From contig NZ_BIMA01000037.1 of NCBI RefSeq assembly GCF_004000845.1, positions 1 through 60,149 on the forward strand: a stretch of 60,149 nucleotides of DNA, read 5' to 3'. This stretch comes from Paenibacillus koleovorans NBRC 103111. GTDB taxonomy: Bacteria; Bacillota; Bacilli; Paenibacillales; NBRC-103111. Shown here in pieces: positions 52,236 through 60,149 of the stretch (position 1 is its first letter; each line of letters opens with the position of its first letter). Below the pieces are notes generated by a model. The model saw only the letters and a program-made list of their open reading frames with translations. It was not told the origin of the DNA and searched no databases. A program made the position numbers and the translations under genes.

Positions 52236-52991
52236 TTAACCAGAAGTATTCCGAATGCCGTTCAACATGGAAACCCCGGTCGGAATGCTGATCGTGAACT
52301 CGCTAGTGTCGGAGCGTAAAAAGATCTTCGTATGCTCGACCGTGATGTTGCTAGACCCAAGCGAGGTTCGCGACAAACAAAGCAGCGGCTCGCCTTGCTC
52401 AATCTCCAGCGTCTCCGCTTGCTCGCGGTTGGCGGCGATCGCTCGAATGGCCAGTTGGGCCAGCTTGATCTCGAAGCCTCCCATTTGCGTCAGCATGGTG
52501 TAGCCGGAATTTTGCTCGGCAATCTCCCAAGTGATCGTCTTCGCCATCTCGATCGGCAAATATACATGGCTGTAAGCGTGAATGGCGTTCTGGCGAAGGT
52601 AGCTGCGCTTGAAGAACAACGCTCGTTTGAACGATTCGCCAAGCTTCTCGGCCAGCTCTTCCGGCGTATCCACAACCCGCATCTCGAGCAGCTTCGGTTC
52701 GAAGTCTTTGGCGATCATCGAATCATAGAACCCTTCGAGCGTTGCTAAATCTTGATTGACATAAGAGTGAGCGACGAACGTCCCTTTGCCTTGCTTACGA
52801 ACGACTAAGCCTTTCTCATCCAGGGAGCTGATCGCTAGTCTGGCAGTCACCCGGCTTACTTGATACGTTTCCATAATTTCGGATTCGGTTGGAATTTTGT
52901 CATCCGGCTTCCATTCGCCCGACTTGATCTTCGCTTCCAACAGGTTGGCGATTTGGGTATACATGCTGATGTGGCTTTCCCGATCGATCAT
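52236..52991 (-). CDS. GntR-family regulator with UTRA domain
   Basis: 251-residue HutC-type GntR regulator. The winged helix DNA-binding domain (about 10-75; IPTESEIMETYQVSRVTARLAIS) is followed by a UTRA ligand domain (about 95-240; HVYLPIEMAKTI, CLSRTSLGSSN). Such proteins repress catabolic operons until a pathway intermediate binds. It is divergent from the flavin monooxygenase and aldehyde dehydrogenase genes, with palindromic sites in the shared gap. A -10-like TATAAT on the minus strand (53043-53038) may serve it. Confidence 0.88.
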   Translation of the reverse strand: MIDRESHISMYTQIANLLEAKIKSGEWKPDDKIPTESEIMETYQVSRVTARLAISSLDEKGLVVRKQGKGTFVAHSYVNQDLATLEGFYDSMIAKDFEPKLLEMRVVDTPEELAEKLGESFKRALFFKRSYLRQNAIHAYSHVYLPIEMAKTITWEIAEQNSGYTMLTQMGGFEIKLAQLAIRAIAANREQAETLEIEQGEPLLCLSRTSLGSSNITVEHTKIFLRSDTSEFTISIPTGVSMLNGIRNTSG

Positions 52992-53069
52992 ACCTTAAAC
53001 GAGCACCCCCACAGGTCTTTCGGCGTTCTATACATTGATTATACTGGAAATGCGGATAAAAAAACAGGA

Positions 53070-53099
53070 TTGACGTTTTTAGTTATATAACAATATAAT
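53070..53099 (+). promoter_or_regulatory. promoter of the monooxygenase-dehydrogenase operon
   Basis: TTGACG (53070-53075), 18 bases, perfect TATAAT (53094-53099). The spacer holds the palindrome GTTATATAAC and AATACGTATT straddles the -10 end, both possible repressor sites. Confidence 0.65.
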
Positions 53100-53101
53100 A
53101 C

Positions 53102-53148
53102 GTATTAAGAACTACAACTTGGCGATGCATCATCCCAATTCTTAATAC
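53102..53148. promoter_or_regulatory. widely spaced inverted repeat before the monooxygenase gene
   Basis: GTATTAAGAA (53102-53111) and TTCTTAATAC (53139-53148) are perfect complements 27 bases apart. Because transcription should start near 53106, the left arm is only partly in the RNA, so a DNA operator for the divergent GntR protein is more likely than an RNA structure. The right arm ends just before the GGAGG ribosome site. Confidence 0.5.
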
Positions 53149-53161
53149 TGGAGGAATTCCA

Positions 53162-54238
53162 ATGAGCCGCATTCGTTTTTCCTGGTTTACCCCTACCAAC
53201 GGTGACGGAGCGCATATCGGTCTGAAAAAGCCGGAGCGTGAGCCGAGCCTGGAGTACGTTGTCAAAGTAGCGCAAATGGTCGAGAAGTCCGGATTTGACG
53301 GTATTCTTGTGCCGGTGGGCACGCCATATTTCGATTCCTGGATGGTCGGTTCGGCAATCGTCCACAACACGAATACGCTGCGTCCGCTAATTGCGATTCG
53401 TCCCGGATTCATCACTCCTTCCTTGTCCGCCAAAATGGCATCTACACTGGACTTGTTCAGCGGCGGCCGTCTCGACATTAACATCGTGGCCGGCGGTTCG
53501 GCTCATGAGCTTGGGCAGGACGGCGACTTCGTCGATCACGACACTCGGTATACCCGGGCGAACGATTTTATGGAAGTGATGAACCGTCTGTGGGAAGAAG
53601 AGCATTTTGACCATGACGGTCCGCATTACCAAATCAAGGACGGCTTGCTCGTGCCGAAAAACATTCAGCGCCGCATTCCGGCTTTCTTCGGTGCTTCCTC
53701 AGATGCGGGGAAGGATGCGACGGCGCGTTACGGAGACGTTTACTTGCAATGGGGCGAGCCGGTGGAAGAAGTGCGTGCGCAAATCGAGGATGTCAACCGC
53801 CGTGCAGCAGCTTACGGCCGTACGATGGAGCACGGCATTCGGATTCACGTCATCGTACGCGAGACGGAGGAAGAAGCTTGGAAGGAAGCCGACCGTCTCG
53901 TGTCGATCGTCGATCCGGCCGTAGAAGCGCGGATGCGCGAGTACTACAAAGAGTCCGATTCCGTGGCGCAGAGCCGGATGAGCGTGCTGTTGAAAGGCGA
54001 CTTCCGCTTCGGCAAGTTCAAGTGGGCGGGCATCGGCCGCGTGCGCAAAGGCGCCGGTACTGCTGTCGTTGGAACGCCTGAGCAAGTGCGTGAGGGTCTG
54101 CAGGAATATATCGATGCAGGCGTCACTCATTTCATTCTGTCGGGCTTCCCGCATTTGGAAGAAGCGGAGCGCGTAGGGAAGACCGTACTTCCTTTGTTCA
54201 ATCAGAATCAGAAAGAGTCGTCGCTGCAAACCAATTAA
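53162..54238 (+). CDS. LLM-class flavin monooxygenase, SsuD-like
   Basis: 358-residue luciferase-like FMNH2-dependent monooxygenase with closest resemblance to alkanesulfonate monooxygenase SsuD ([57 protein letters not shown]). The reaction would split R-CH2-SO3- to an aldehyde and sulfite using FMNH2 and O2; the reductase is not encoded here. AGGAGGAA precedes the ATG, with the promoter at 53070. It forms an operon with an aldehyde dehydrogenase 19 bases downstream. A nonsulfonate substrate is possible. Confidence 0.85.
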   Translation: MSRIRFSWFTPTNGDGAHIGLKKPEREPSLEYVVKVAQMVEKSGFDGILVPVGTPYFDSWMVGSAIVHNTNTLRPLIAIRPGFITPSLSAKMASTLDLFSGGRLDINIVAGGSAHELGQDGDFVDHDTRYTRANDFMEVMNRLWEEEHFDHDGPHYQIKDGLLVPKNIQRRIPAFFGASSDAGKDATARYGDVYLQWGEPVEEVRAQIEDVNRRAAAYGRTMEHGIRIHVIVRETEEEAWKEADRLVSIVDPAVEARMREYYKESDSVAQSRMSVLLKGDFRFGKFKWAGIGRVRKGAGTAVVGTPEQVREGLQEYIDAGVTHFILSGFPHLEEAERVGKTVLPLFNQNQKESSLQTN

Positions 54239-54257
54239 ACGAACGGAGGCACGCCCG

Positions 54258-55718
54258 GTGTCGCAAACGCAAACGTTACAACAACTGCAAAATTTCGTCG
54301 GGGGGCAATGGGTGTCTTCGACGGCCGAACGATACGAAATCGTCCCGAACCCGGCTACCGGCGAACCGATCGCCCAAGTGCCGCTATCCACGAAGGCGGA
54401 TCTGGATCACGCGGTGAGCGTGGCCAAGGCGGCTTTCACGGAATGGAGCAAGGTGCCGGTGCCGAAACGGGCACGGATTTTATTCAAGTACCAGCAGCTT
54501 TTGGTCGAGCATTGGGATGAGTTGGCGAAGCTGATCACGATGGAGAACGGCAAGAGTTATGCGGAAGCATACGGCGAAGTTCAGCGCGGCATCGAGTGCG
54601 TCGAGTTCGCAGCCGGCGCCCCGACGCTGATGATGGGGTCGCAGCTTCCGGATATCGCAACCGGGCTGGAGTCGGGCATGTACCGATACCCGATCGGAGT
54701 GGTGGGCGGCATTACGCCGTTCAACTTCCCTACGATGGTGCCGTGCTGGATGTTCCCGCTTGCCATCGCCTGCGGCAATACGTTCGTGCTGAAGCCGTCC
54801 GAACGGACACCGCTGTCGGCCAACCGGCTAGCGGAGCTGTTCTCGGAAGCCGGGTTGCCGGACGGCGTGATGAACGTCGTGCATGGTGCGCACGATATCG
54901 TGAACGGCCTGCTCGAGCATAAGGATGTGCCGGCGATTTCATTCGTGGGCTCGCAGCCGGTGGCCGAGTACGTGTACCAGAAAGCGGCGGCACAAGGCAA
55001 ACGCGTCCAGGCGCTGGGCGGCGCGAAGAACCATTCGATCGTTATGCCGGACGCCGACTTGAACCTCGCGGTGAAGGAAATCGTCAACGCGGCTTACGGC
55101 TCGGCCGGCGAGCGCTGCATGGCGGCCTCGGTCGTAGTTGCGGTCGGCGATATCGCCGATGAGCTCGTGTCGCGTCTGGCTAAGGCCGGCGACGACATTC
55201 GCATCGGCAACGGCGCCGAGCCGGACGTGTTCCTCGGCCCGGTCATCCGCGACTCGCACAAGCAACGCACGCTAGGCTACATAGCGAGCGGTGTGGAGGA
55301 AGGCGCGAAGCTAGTCCGCGACGGCCGCGAGGATGCGGCGGCGAAGGCGAGCGGCTATTTCGTCGGGCCGACGCTGTTCGACAACGCGAAGCCGGGTATG
55401 AAAATTTGGACGGACGAAATTTTCGCTCCCGTGCTACAGGTTGTCCGCGTAGAGTCGTTAGAGGAAGCGATCGCCATCGCGAACGAATCCGACTTCGCCA
55501 ACGGCGGCTGTATTTATACGGACAGCGCCAAGGCGATCCGCCAATTCCGCGACACGATGGATGCGGGCATGCTCGGTGTCAATGTAGGCGTTCCGGCGCC
55601 AATGGCGTTTTTCCCTTTCTCTGGCTACAAGAAATCATTCTACGGCGACTTGCATGCCAACGGTCGCGACGGCGTAGAGTTCTATACACGCAAGAAGATG
55701 GTAGTGGCACGGTACTAG
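54258..55718 (+). CDS. CoA-acylating (methyl)malonate-semialdehyde dehydrogenase
   Basis: 486-residue aldehyde dehydrogenase of the MmsA/IolA group. It has [29 protein letters not shown], the catalytic Cys in SAGERCMAA (about 285) and FTRKKMVV-type C-terminus. These enzymes turn malonate or methylmalonate semialdehyde into acetyl- or propionyl-CoA with NAD and CoA. The start is GTG after ACGGAGGC. The gene follows the flavin monooxygenase by 19 bases, so it probably processes the aldehyde that enzyme produces; it is not in an inositol or valine cluster. Confidence 0.88.
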   Translation: MSQTQTLQQLQNFVGGQWVSSTAERYEIVPNPATGEPIAQVPLSTKADLDHAVSVAKAAFTEWSKVPVPKRARILFKYQQLLVEHWDELAKLITMENGKSYAEAYGEVQRGIECVEFAAGAPTLMMGSQLPDIATGLESGMYRYPIGVVGGITPFNFPTMVPCWMFPLAIACGNTFVLKPSERTPLSANRLAELFSEAGLPDGVMNVVHGAHDIVNGLLEHKDVPAISFVGSQPVAEYVYQKAAAQGKRVQALGGAKNHSIVMPDADLNLAVKEIVNAAYGSAGERCMAASVVVAVGDIADELVSRLAKAGDDIRIGNGAEPDVFLGPVIRDSHKQRTLGYIASGVEEGAKLVRDGREDAAAKASGYFVGPTLFDNAKPGMKIWTDEIFAPVLQVVRVESLEEAIAIANESDFANGGCIYTDSAKAIRQFRDTMDAGMLGVNVGVPAPMAFFPFSGYKKSFYGDLHANGRDGVEFYTRKKMVVARY

Positions 55719-55736
55719 AGTCAGTTTTAATGAAGG

Positions 55737-55773
55737 AAGTCCTTTCCGATGTCTCTATCGGAGGGGCTTTTAT
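55737..55773 (+). terminator. terminator of the monooxygenase operon
   Basis: AAGTCCTTTCCGAT pairs with ATCGGAGGGGCTT (mostly paired) around GTCTCT, followed by TTATTTATT. Confidence 0.7.
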
Positions 55774-55945
55774 TTATTGAATGGTAAACAATTATTTGCC
55801 GGAGCCAGGACAGTTTTATTAGGCCGTGGGCCAAAAGTCGCCATTTTACGACACAAAAGGGTTGTCGCTTACGTATAGCTATGAGGGACAGGCTGGAGTA
55901 TACTGGGGATACATTTTTCCTTATCAAGGAGCTGGAACTCATATT

Positions 55946-57880
55946 ATGTCGAAGTTTCGAAAAAAAGCGATTCTCGCTTGCAGCGCGTTGCTGCTGGGAG
56001 CGGCACTAGTATTACCTCCGGGAAAACCGGCGCAGGCGGAGGACAGCTGGACTCTGCATCTTCGTGCGGAGCAGCACGTGAAGAGCGGTCGCACCGATCT
56101 GGCGGTCCCGATCTGGGACGGGCTCATGCGTTCGGCTGCGGCTAACAGCGATTGGCTGACGGCGGCGCTATATGCCGGGTATATAGACGAATATTATGAT
56201 GCGGTACACGAGTACGAGAAAGCGGTTATCTATTACGAGCTGGAGAACGAGTATTGGCTGCGGGACGGCAAGGATTGGGGCGCGAACGACTTGCAGCGGG
56301 CTTATCAGCTGAGAACGACGATCGAAGCTTATGCTTCGACGGAGCAGACGGAGGAGCTGCAGCGGCCCTATTTGCCGGCATCAGGTCAGCTTGCGAAGTT
56401 CGAGCCGGCATACGGCGTCTATATAGGGATATATTCGGAGCTGGATCCGGCGATGGGCAACCATTTTGACCGCTCCAAGTCGATCTTCGGCAAAGACCAC
56501 GCGATGTACTTGGCGTATGCTACATATGGCGAGGAGTTCCCGAAACGGTACGCGGACAATGCGAAAGCTGCGGGCAGCGCGCTCCAGATCGCTTGGCAGC
56601 CGCTGCAAGGGTTGCAGGCCGTGAAGGACGACGCGTATTTGCGGCAATGGGCGCTCGCTGCGAAGGAAGCGGGTATTCCGATATTTCTCCGATACGCTTG
56701 TGAGATGAACGGCGATTGGACCCCGTGGGTATCCGATACGCAAACCTATATCGAGAAGTTCCGCATTGTCGCGAACGTCATGCACGAGCTGGCGCCTAAC
56801 GTGGCGGTGGTCTGGAGCCCGGGCGATGTCCCGAAATATACGATGGCGAACTACTATCCCGGCGACGCTTATGTCGATTGGGTTGGCGTAAGCTTGTACA
56901 CGGAGCCTTATTCGCACGGCGATCCGAACGTCAGCATGCAGGCTTCGACGCCGATCGAGAAGCTGGACGAGCTTTATAAGCTGTACGCCGACCGCAAACC
57001 GATCATGCTGAGTGAAACGGCGGTTTCCAACCACACCAATGTGGACGGGAAGTCGCATACGGAATACGCTTTGCTCAATCTGGAGCGATTGTACAAGATA
57101 ATGCCGCTCAAATACCCTCGACTTAAGGCTATCACCTACTTCAATGTGGACCTCCGGGGCCGCGAATCGCAGAACAGCTACAGCGTCAGCTCGAACGAAC
57201 AGACGATGAAGCTGTACAAGGAGCTCATCCAGGATCCGTTTTTCTTGACACACGTACAGACCGGGGTTACGCCGAGCAACGGTATATTGTATCAAGACGT
57301 TTGGAAGCCGATCCGTCAGCAGACGACTTGGGTGCCCTTCGTGCGTATTCCGCAAGTATTTTTCGGTAAAGTGGAGTATGTGCTGAACGGCCGTGTAATG
57401 GAGACGAAGATGGCCCCCCCATATGAGCTCGATGTAATGGCGGGCGATGTACCGGGAGGGTCCAATTTGGAAATTCGCGTTTATGACAAAAAGGGGACTA
57501 TGACAGCGAGCCGTACATTTCCGGTGACATCCCAAGTTTCCGTTACGATCGATCAAGCCGACCAAAGCTTCGAACAGCCGCCGGTCATCATAAACGAGAA
57601 TACCCTAACACCGCTGCGGGCCATTTTTGAGAAAATGGGGGCGACGGTCAGCTGGAATCCGGACACTCGGACGGCAACCGGGACGAAAAACGGCAAGACG
57701 GTTTCGCTCTCCATTGGCTCTAAGACGGCCTTTGTGAACGGGAAGCCTCAGCAGCTCGAGGAATCGGCGCAGCTGGTGAACGGCTATACGATGGCGCCTG
57801 CGCGATTTATCGGAGAAGTGTTCGGAGGCGAGGTTGTCTGGGACGGAAGGACTAGAACTGTAATAATCACTACTAAATAA
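55946..57880 (+). CDS. secreted GH26-like glycosidase with copper-amine-oxidase N-like stalk
   Basis: 644-residue secreted protein. The signal peptide is cleaved near Ala31 (KPAQA). Residues ~32-130 are helical (TPR-like). The catalytic TIM barrel (about 140-440) has GH26 (beta-mannanase/lichenase) hallmarks: acid/base Glu253 in RYACEMNGDWTPW and nucleophile Glu357 in PIMLSETAVS. The His usually before the acid/base Glu is Cys here. A beta-sandwich region (450-545) is followed by a C-terminal copper amine oxidase N-like domain (about 545-644; INENTLTPLRAIFEKMGATV), a common wall-associated stalk in Paenibacillus. Start ATG 55946 suits the signal peptide; the open frame begins earlier at 55826. 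Confidence 0.8.
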   Translation: MSKFRKKAILACSALLLGAALVLPPGKPAQAEDSWTLHLRAEQHVKSGRTDLAVPIWDGLMRSAAANSDWLTAALYAGYIDEYYDAVHEYEKAVIYYELENEYWLRDGKDWGANDLQRAYQLRTTIEAYASTEQTEELQRPYLPASGQLAKFEPAYGVYIGIYSELDPAMGNHFDRSKSIFGKDHAMYLAYATYGEEFPKRYADNAKAAGSALQIAWQPLQGLQAVKDDAYLRQWALAAKEAGIPIFLRYACEMNGDWTPWVSDTQTYIEKFRIVANVMHELAPNVAVVWSPGDVPKYTMANYYPGDAYVDWVGVSLYTEPYSHGDPNVSMQASTPIEKLDELYKLYADRKPIMLSETAVSNHTNVDGKSHTEYALLNLERLYKIMPLKYPRLKAITYFNVDLRGRESQNSYSVSSNEQTMKLYKELIQDPFFLTHVQTGVTPSNGILYQDVWKPIRQQTTWVPFVRIPQVFFGKVEYVLNGRVMETKMAPPYELDVMAGDVPGGSNLEIRVYDKKGTMTASRTFPVTSQVSVTIDQADQSFEQPPVIINENTLTPLRAIFEKMGATVSWNPDTRTATGTKNGKTVSLSIGSKTAFVNGKPQQLEESAQLVNGYTMAPARFIGEVFGGEVVWDGRTRTVIITTK

Positions 57881-57924
57881 TGGCGGAATATAATTATTTT
57901 GTTCGAAACTGCAACTAAATCGCC

Positions 57925-57967
57925 GGGTCGATTGTCCTATATACGGGCGGATCGGCCCATTCTATTT
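57925..57967 (+). terminator. terminator-like hairpin after the GH26 gene
   Basis: GGGTCGAT and ATCGGCCC (one wobble) close a stem-loop followed by ATTCTATTTT. Confidence 0.45.
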
Positions 57968-58028
57968 TCCAGATTGTAATTATTTTTGTCAGTCCGAGGT
58001 AGGTATATAGTCATGCGAGCCTTTTTGG

Positions 58029-58037
58029 TGGTATAAT
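58029..58037 (+). promoter_or_regulatory. extended -10 promoter of the 89-residue gene
   Basis: TGG followed by a perfect TATAAT lies 46 bases before ATG 58083; no -35 is evident. Confidence 0.35.
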
Positions 58038-58082
58038 TTATTGTAAGGATGCGAGGAAATATTGCAGAAAGAGGTAGGGTGG

Positions 58083-58352
58083 ATGGCCACTATGACCGCA
58101 AATCAAATCATTGCAAGTTTAAATAAGATTCGGGATCAACATAGCGAAATTGAAAAGTGCGTGGATTTGATATATGAAGTGCAGCGCACGGGCGGACCTT
58201 TGGCGGAAGTCATCACCATTCTCAAGTACGAGAAGCCGCTCGTTCATTCCTTGCTCAAGGCAAGACTGCGCCACAATCCAGGCATCAATCTGATTCTCGG
58301 GATCTCGATGGACTACGACCAGGCGAAGCTGAAGCTCGCTACCTATTCGTAA
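58083..58352 (+). CDS. unknown 89-residue protein
   Basis: Small soluble, mostly helical protein (MATMTANQIIASLNKIRDQH...) with one Cys and a basic middle (LLKARLRHNPG). No family recognised. GAGGTAGGG lies 7 bases before ATG 58083; a TTG at 58062 and an ATG at 58092 are alternatives. An extended -10 box upstream and the length between two unrelated genes support a real gene. No signal or membrane segment. Confidence 0.55.
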   Translation: MATMTANQIIASLNKIRDQHSEIEKCVDLIYEVQRTGGPLAEVITILKYEKPLVHSLLKARLRHNPGINLILGISMDYDQAKLKLATYS

Positions 58353-58442
58353 CCTTGCGTCGGACTTGTCAGCTCCGCCATTGACTCATTCTTCCGCCGG
58401 ATGGTAAAGTGGAGTCAAACGGGACGTTCGGAGCGAAGTCAC

Positions 58443-60149
58443 ATGATGCCTAATTCATTTCCTATCGATACGATAATCGACCAACTCAAGGGGGCGCTCG
58501 AGAGCCGCAGCAATGCGGTTCTCGTAGCGCCCCCTGGCGCTGGGAAGACGACCCGCGTGCCGCTGGCGCTGCTGGGCGAGTCTTGGGCGAAAGGCAAGAA
58601 GATCGTCATGCTGGAGCCGCGACGGGTTGCGGCTCGTTCTGCTGCGCGCTTCATGGCGGCTTCGCTAGGCGAGCAAGTCGGCCAGACGGTCGGGTACCGG
58701 ATGCGGCATGACTCGCGTGTGGGATCGCTGACGCGCATTGAAGTGATCACCGAGGGCGTATTGACGCGGCTGCTGCAAGAGGATCCGGCTCTGGAGACGG
58801 TGGGAGCCGTGCTGTTCGACGAGTTTCACGAGCGTAGCCTGCAGGCGGATCTGGGGTTGGCTTTATGCTTGCAGGCACAGAGCTTGTTTCGGCCTGACTT
58901 GCGGCTGTTGGTTATGTCGGCGACACTGGATGCTTCTGCGGTCGCGGCGTTGTTGGACGATGCGCCGATTGTTATGAGCGAGGGGCGTTCGTTCCCGATC
59001 GAGACCCGGTATGCGGCGGCGCCTCGGCGAGACGGCGTCAGGCTGGAGACGGCGGTTGCGGCGGCCGTGGCGGAAGCTGTGGCACGGGAGCAGGGCGACG
59101 TGCTGGTGTTCTTGCCTGGCGCGGGCGAGATACGACGCGTGCAAGGCAAGCTGGCGGAGCTGGCGATTGGCAGAGGCGTGGAGGTTGTGCCGCTGCACGG
59201 CAACCTGTCGCAGGAGGCGCAGGATCGGGCTATCGCGCCGCCTAAGCCCGGCGTGCGCAAGGTGGTATTGGCGACGTCGATCGCGGAGACGAGCTTGACG
59301 GTTGAAGGGGTCCGCACCGTGATCGACGGCGGGTTGATGCGGGTGCCGCGGTTCTCGCCGCGGACCGGGCTTACCCGGCTGGACACGATCCCGGTGACGC
59401 TGGATTCGGCGGAGCAGCGGCGAGGGCGGGCGGGCCGCGTGGCGGCAGGCGTCTGCTACCGCCTGTGGACGGAGGCGGAGGAGCGCCAGCTAGCCACGCG
59501 GCGCACGCCTGAGATCGGCGAGGCCGATCTGGCGCCGCTCGCGCTCGAGCTGGCCGCGTGGGGAGCGGCGGATCCCGCCGAGCTGCGCTGGCTCGATCCG
59601 CCGCCGGCCGCCGCTTACCGGCAGGCGCGCGAGCTGCTCGCCGGCCTCGGCGCGCTGGACGCGGCCGGGGCGCTCACGCCGCATGGCCGCCGCATGGCTG
59701 CGCTAGGGCTGCACCCGCGGCTCGCACACATGCTGCTCCAGGCAGCCCCGCTTGGCCTGGGGCGGCTTGCGTGCGAGCTCGCGGCACTGCTCGGCGAGCG
59801 CGACCCGCTGCGCGGCACGGTCGCGAGCGCCGACGTGCGGCTGCGAGTGGAGGCGCTGCGGCGGGCGACGCAGGGCGGCGCACGTGGCGGCAGCGGTCCA
59901 GGTGCGAGTACCGGCGAGGGGAATAACGGCGGAGCAAGCACAAGCAACGGCGCAGGTGCGAGAGTTGACGCGGGGAGCAACGGCGGAACAAGCACGAGCA
60001 ACGGTGCAGGTGCGAGAGTTGACGCGGGGAGTAACGGCGGAGCAAGCATAAGCAACGGTGCAGGTGCGAGTGCTGGAGCAGGGAGCAACGGCGGTGCAAG
60101 CACGAGCAACGGTGCAGGAGCGAGAGTTGACGCGTGGAGTAACGGCGGA
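58443..60149 (+). CDS. hrpB: ATP-dependent helicase HrpB, truncated by the window end
   Basis: DEAH/RHA-family ATPase HrpB, of unclear cellular role; 569 residues are visible and the frame is still open at the edge, while family members are ~800 residues. Motifs in order are Walker A APPGAGKTT (about 31), the DEAH variant DEFHERS (about 124), MSAT (about 160), the RecA-2 helicase domain with HGNLSQEAQDR and ATSIAETSLT, and QRRGRAGR (about 325). The HA2-like region follows to about residue 478 (RLRVEALRR). Then an unusual Gly/Ser/Asn/Ala-rich tandem repeat starts at about 495, which HrpB proteins do not normally have. The start is ATG 58443; the ribosome site is weak (GGAGCGAAG). Confidence 0.88.
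   Translation, partial: MMPNSFPIDTIIDQLKGALESRSNAVLVAPPGAGKTTRVPLALLGESWAKGKKIVMLEPRRVAARSAARFMAASLGEQVGQTVGYRMRHDSRVGSLTRIEVITEGVLTRLLQEDPALETVGAVLFDEFHERSLQADLGLALCLQAQSLFRPDLRLLVMSATLDASAVAALLDDAPIVMSEGRSFPIETRYAAAPRRDGVRLETAVAAAVAEAVAREQGDVLVFLPGAGEIRRVQGKLAELAIGRGVEVVPLHGNLSQEAQDRAIAPPKPGVRKVVLATSIAETSLTVEGVRTVIDGGLMRVPRFSPRTGLTRLDTIPVTLDSAEQRRGRAGRVAAGVCYRLWTEAEERQLATRRTPEIGEADLAPLALELAAWGAADPAELRWLDPPPAAAYRQARELLAGLGALDAAGALTPHGRRMAALGLHPRLAHMLLQAAPLGLGRLACELAALLGERDPLRGTVASADVRLRVEALRRATQGGARGGSGPGASTGEGNNGGASTSNGAGARVDAGSNGGTSTSNGAGARVDAGSNGGASISNGAGASAGAGSNGGASTSNGAGARVDAWSNGG
59925..60149 (+). repeat. 54-bp in-frame tandem repeat inside hrpB
   Basis: Four full units of 54 bases (59925-59978, 59979-60032, 60033-60086, 60087-60140) and the first 9 bases of a fifth encode an 18-residue unit close to NGGASTSNGAGARVDAGS. 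Units 1, 2 and 4 are nearly identical; unit 3 has SAGA for RVDA. The array continues past the window end, so its full copy number is unknown. It has the look of a minisatellite that can change length by slippage without breaking frame. Confidence 0.9.

Noticed and set aside
53100-53161. SAM or other riboswitch before the sulfonate-type monooxygenase
   Set aside because: The leader is only about 55 bases and lacks S-box core motifs; the inverted repeat fits a DNA operator better.
56381-57565. 394-codon minus-strand frame opposite the GH26 gene
   Set aside because: Basic, low-information sequence; the plus-strand product has catalytic motifs and a signal peptide.
59925-60149. CRISPR-like array at the right edge
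   Set aside because: Units are contiguous 54-mers without spacers and keep the helicase reading frame, so it is a coding tandem repeat.

Overview
The window comes from a GC-moderate, endospore-forming Firmicute, most likely a Paenibacillaceae member (Paenibacillus or Cohnella type). Evidence for this is the conserved spoIIIE-ymf-pgsA-cinA-recA-rny-ymdB-spoVS-miaB-ricA gene order of Bacillales, the spore genes sleB and spoVS, strong Shine-Dalgarno sites, frequent TTG and GTG starts, sigma-A, sigma-G and sigma-H type promoters, and Gram-positive LexA boxes. No rRNA, tRNA, CRISPR array or insertion sequence was seen.

Left part (1-29.6 kb, nearly all + strand) is the conserved housekeeping block. 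It holds a SpoIIIE/FtsK translocase, the cortex hydrolase SleB, the M16 protease pair YmfF/YmfH, an SDR reductase, YmfJ, YmfK, RodZ, RimO, PgsA, CinA, RecA and RecX. These are followed by a split chromate transporter and a ROK protein, then RNase Y, YmdB, SpoVS, a dipeptidase, a 2-oxoacid:ferredoxin oxidoreductase (KorAB), a stand-alone PduL, MiaB, RicA, a lipid kinase and a low-molecular-weight phosphatase. Compared with Bacillus subtilis, ymfC/ymfD are replaced by sleB, tdh/kbl by dipeptidase-korAB-pduL, and cotE-mutS do not follow ricA.

Middle part (29.6-45.8 kb) is accessory. It has a membrane transporter, a Mug-type DNA glycosylase and a TauE/SafE permease. A large secreted carbohydrate-binding protein is divergent from an AraC-type regulator, which is followed by a four-gene catabolic cluster: Fe(II)/2-oxoglutarate dioxygenase, TIM-barrel isomerase, GH36-like glycosidase, and a GATase-like/NodB fusion. 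Then come a GNAT, a HisA of the eukaryotic HIS6 type, a PP2C phosphatase, an unknown protein and a 14-helix MFS exporter.

Right part (45.8-60.1 kb) has topoisomerase III, a Tat-exported metallophosphoesterase, and an Rpn-family nuclease whose promoter spacer is a perfect LexA-like palindrome. Next are a YeiH exporter, a zinc-ribbon membrane protein, and a GntR regulator divergent from a flavin monooxygenase plus CoA-acylating aldehyde dehydrogenase, which may form an organosulfonate module. A secreted GH26-like protein, a small protein and the start of the helicase HrpB follow. HrpB is cut by the window end inside a 54-bp in-frame tandem repeat.

The observations most worth following are the SOS-type control of the Rpn nuclease, the repeat insertion in HrpB, the HIS6-type HisA, the histidine-rich RicA, and the uncharacterised glycoside and sulfonate modules. 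All gene calls rest on reading the sequence; no database search was run.
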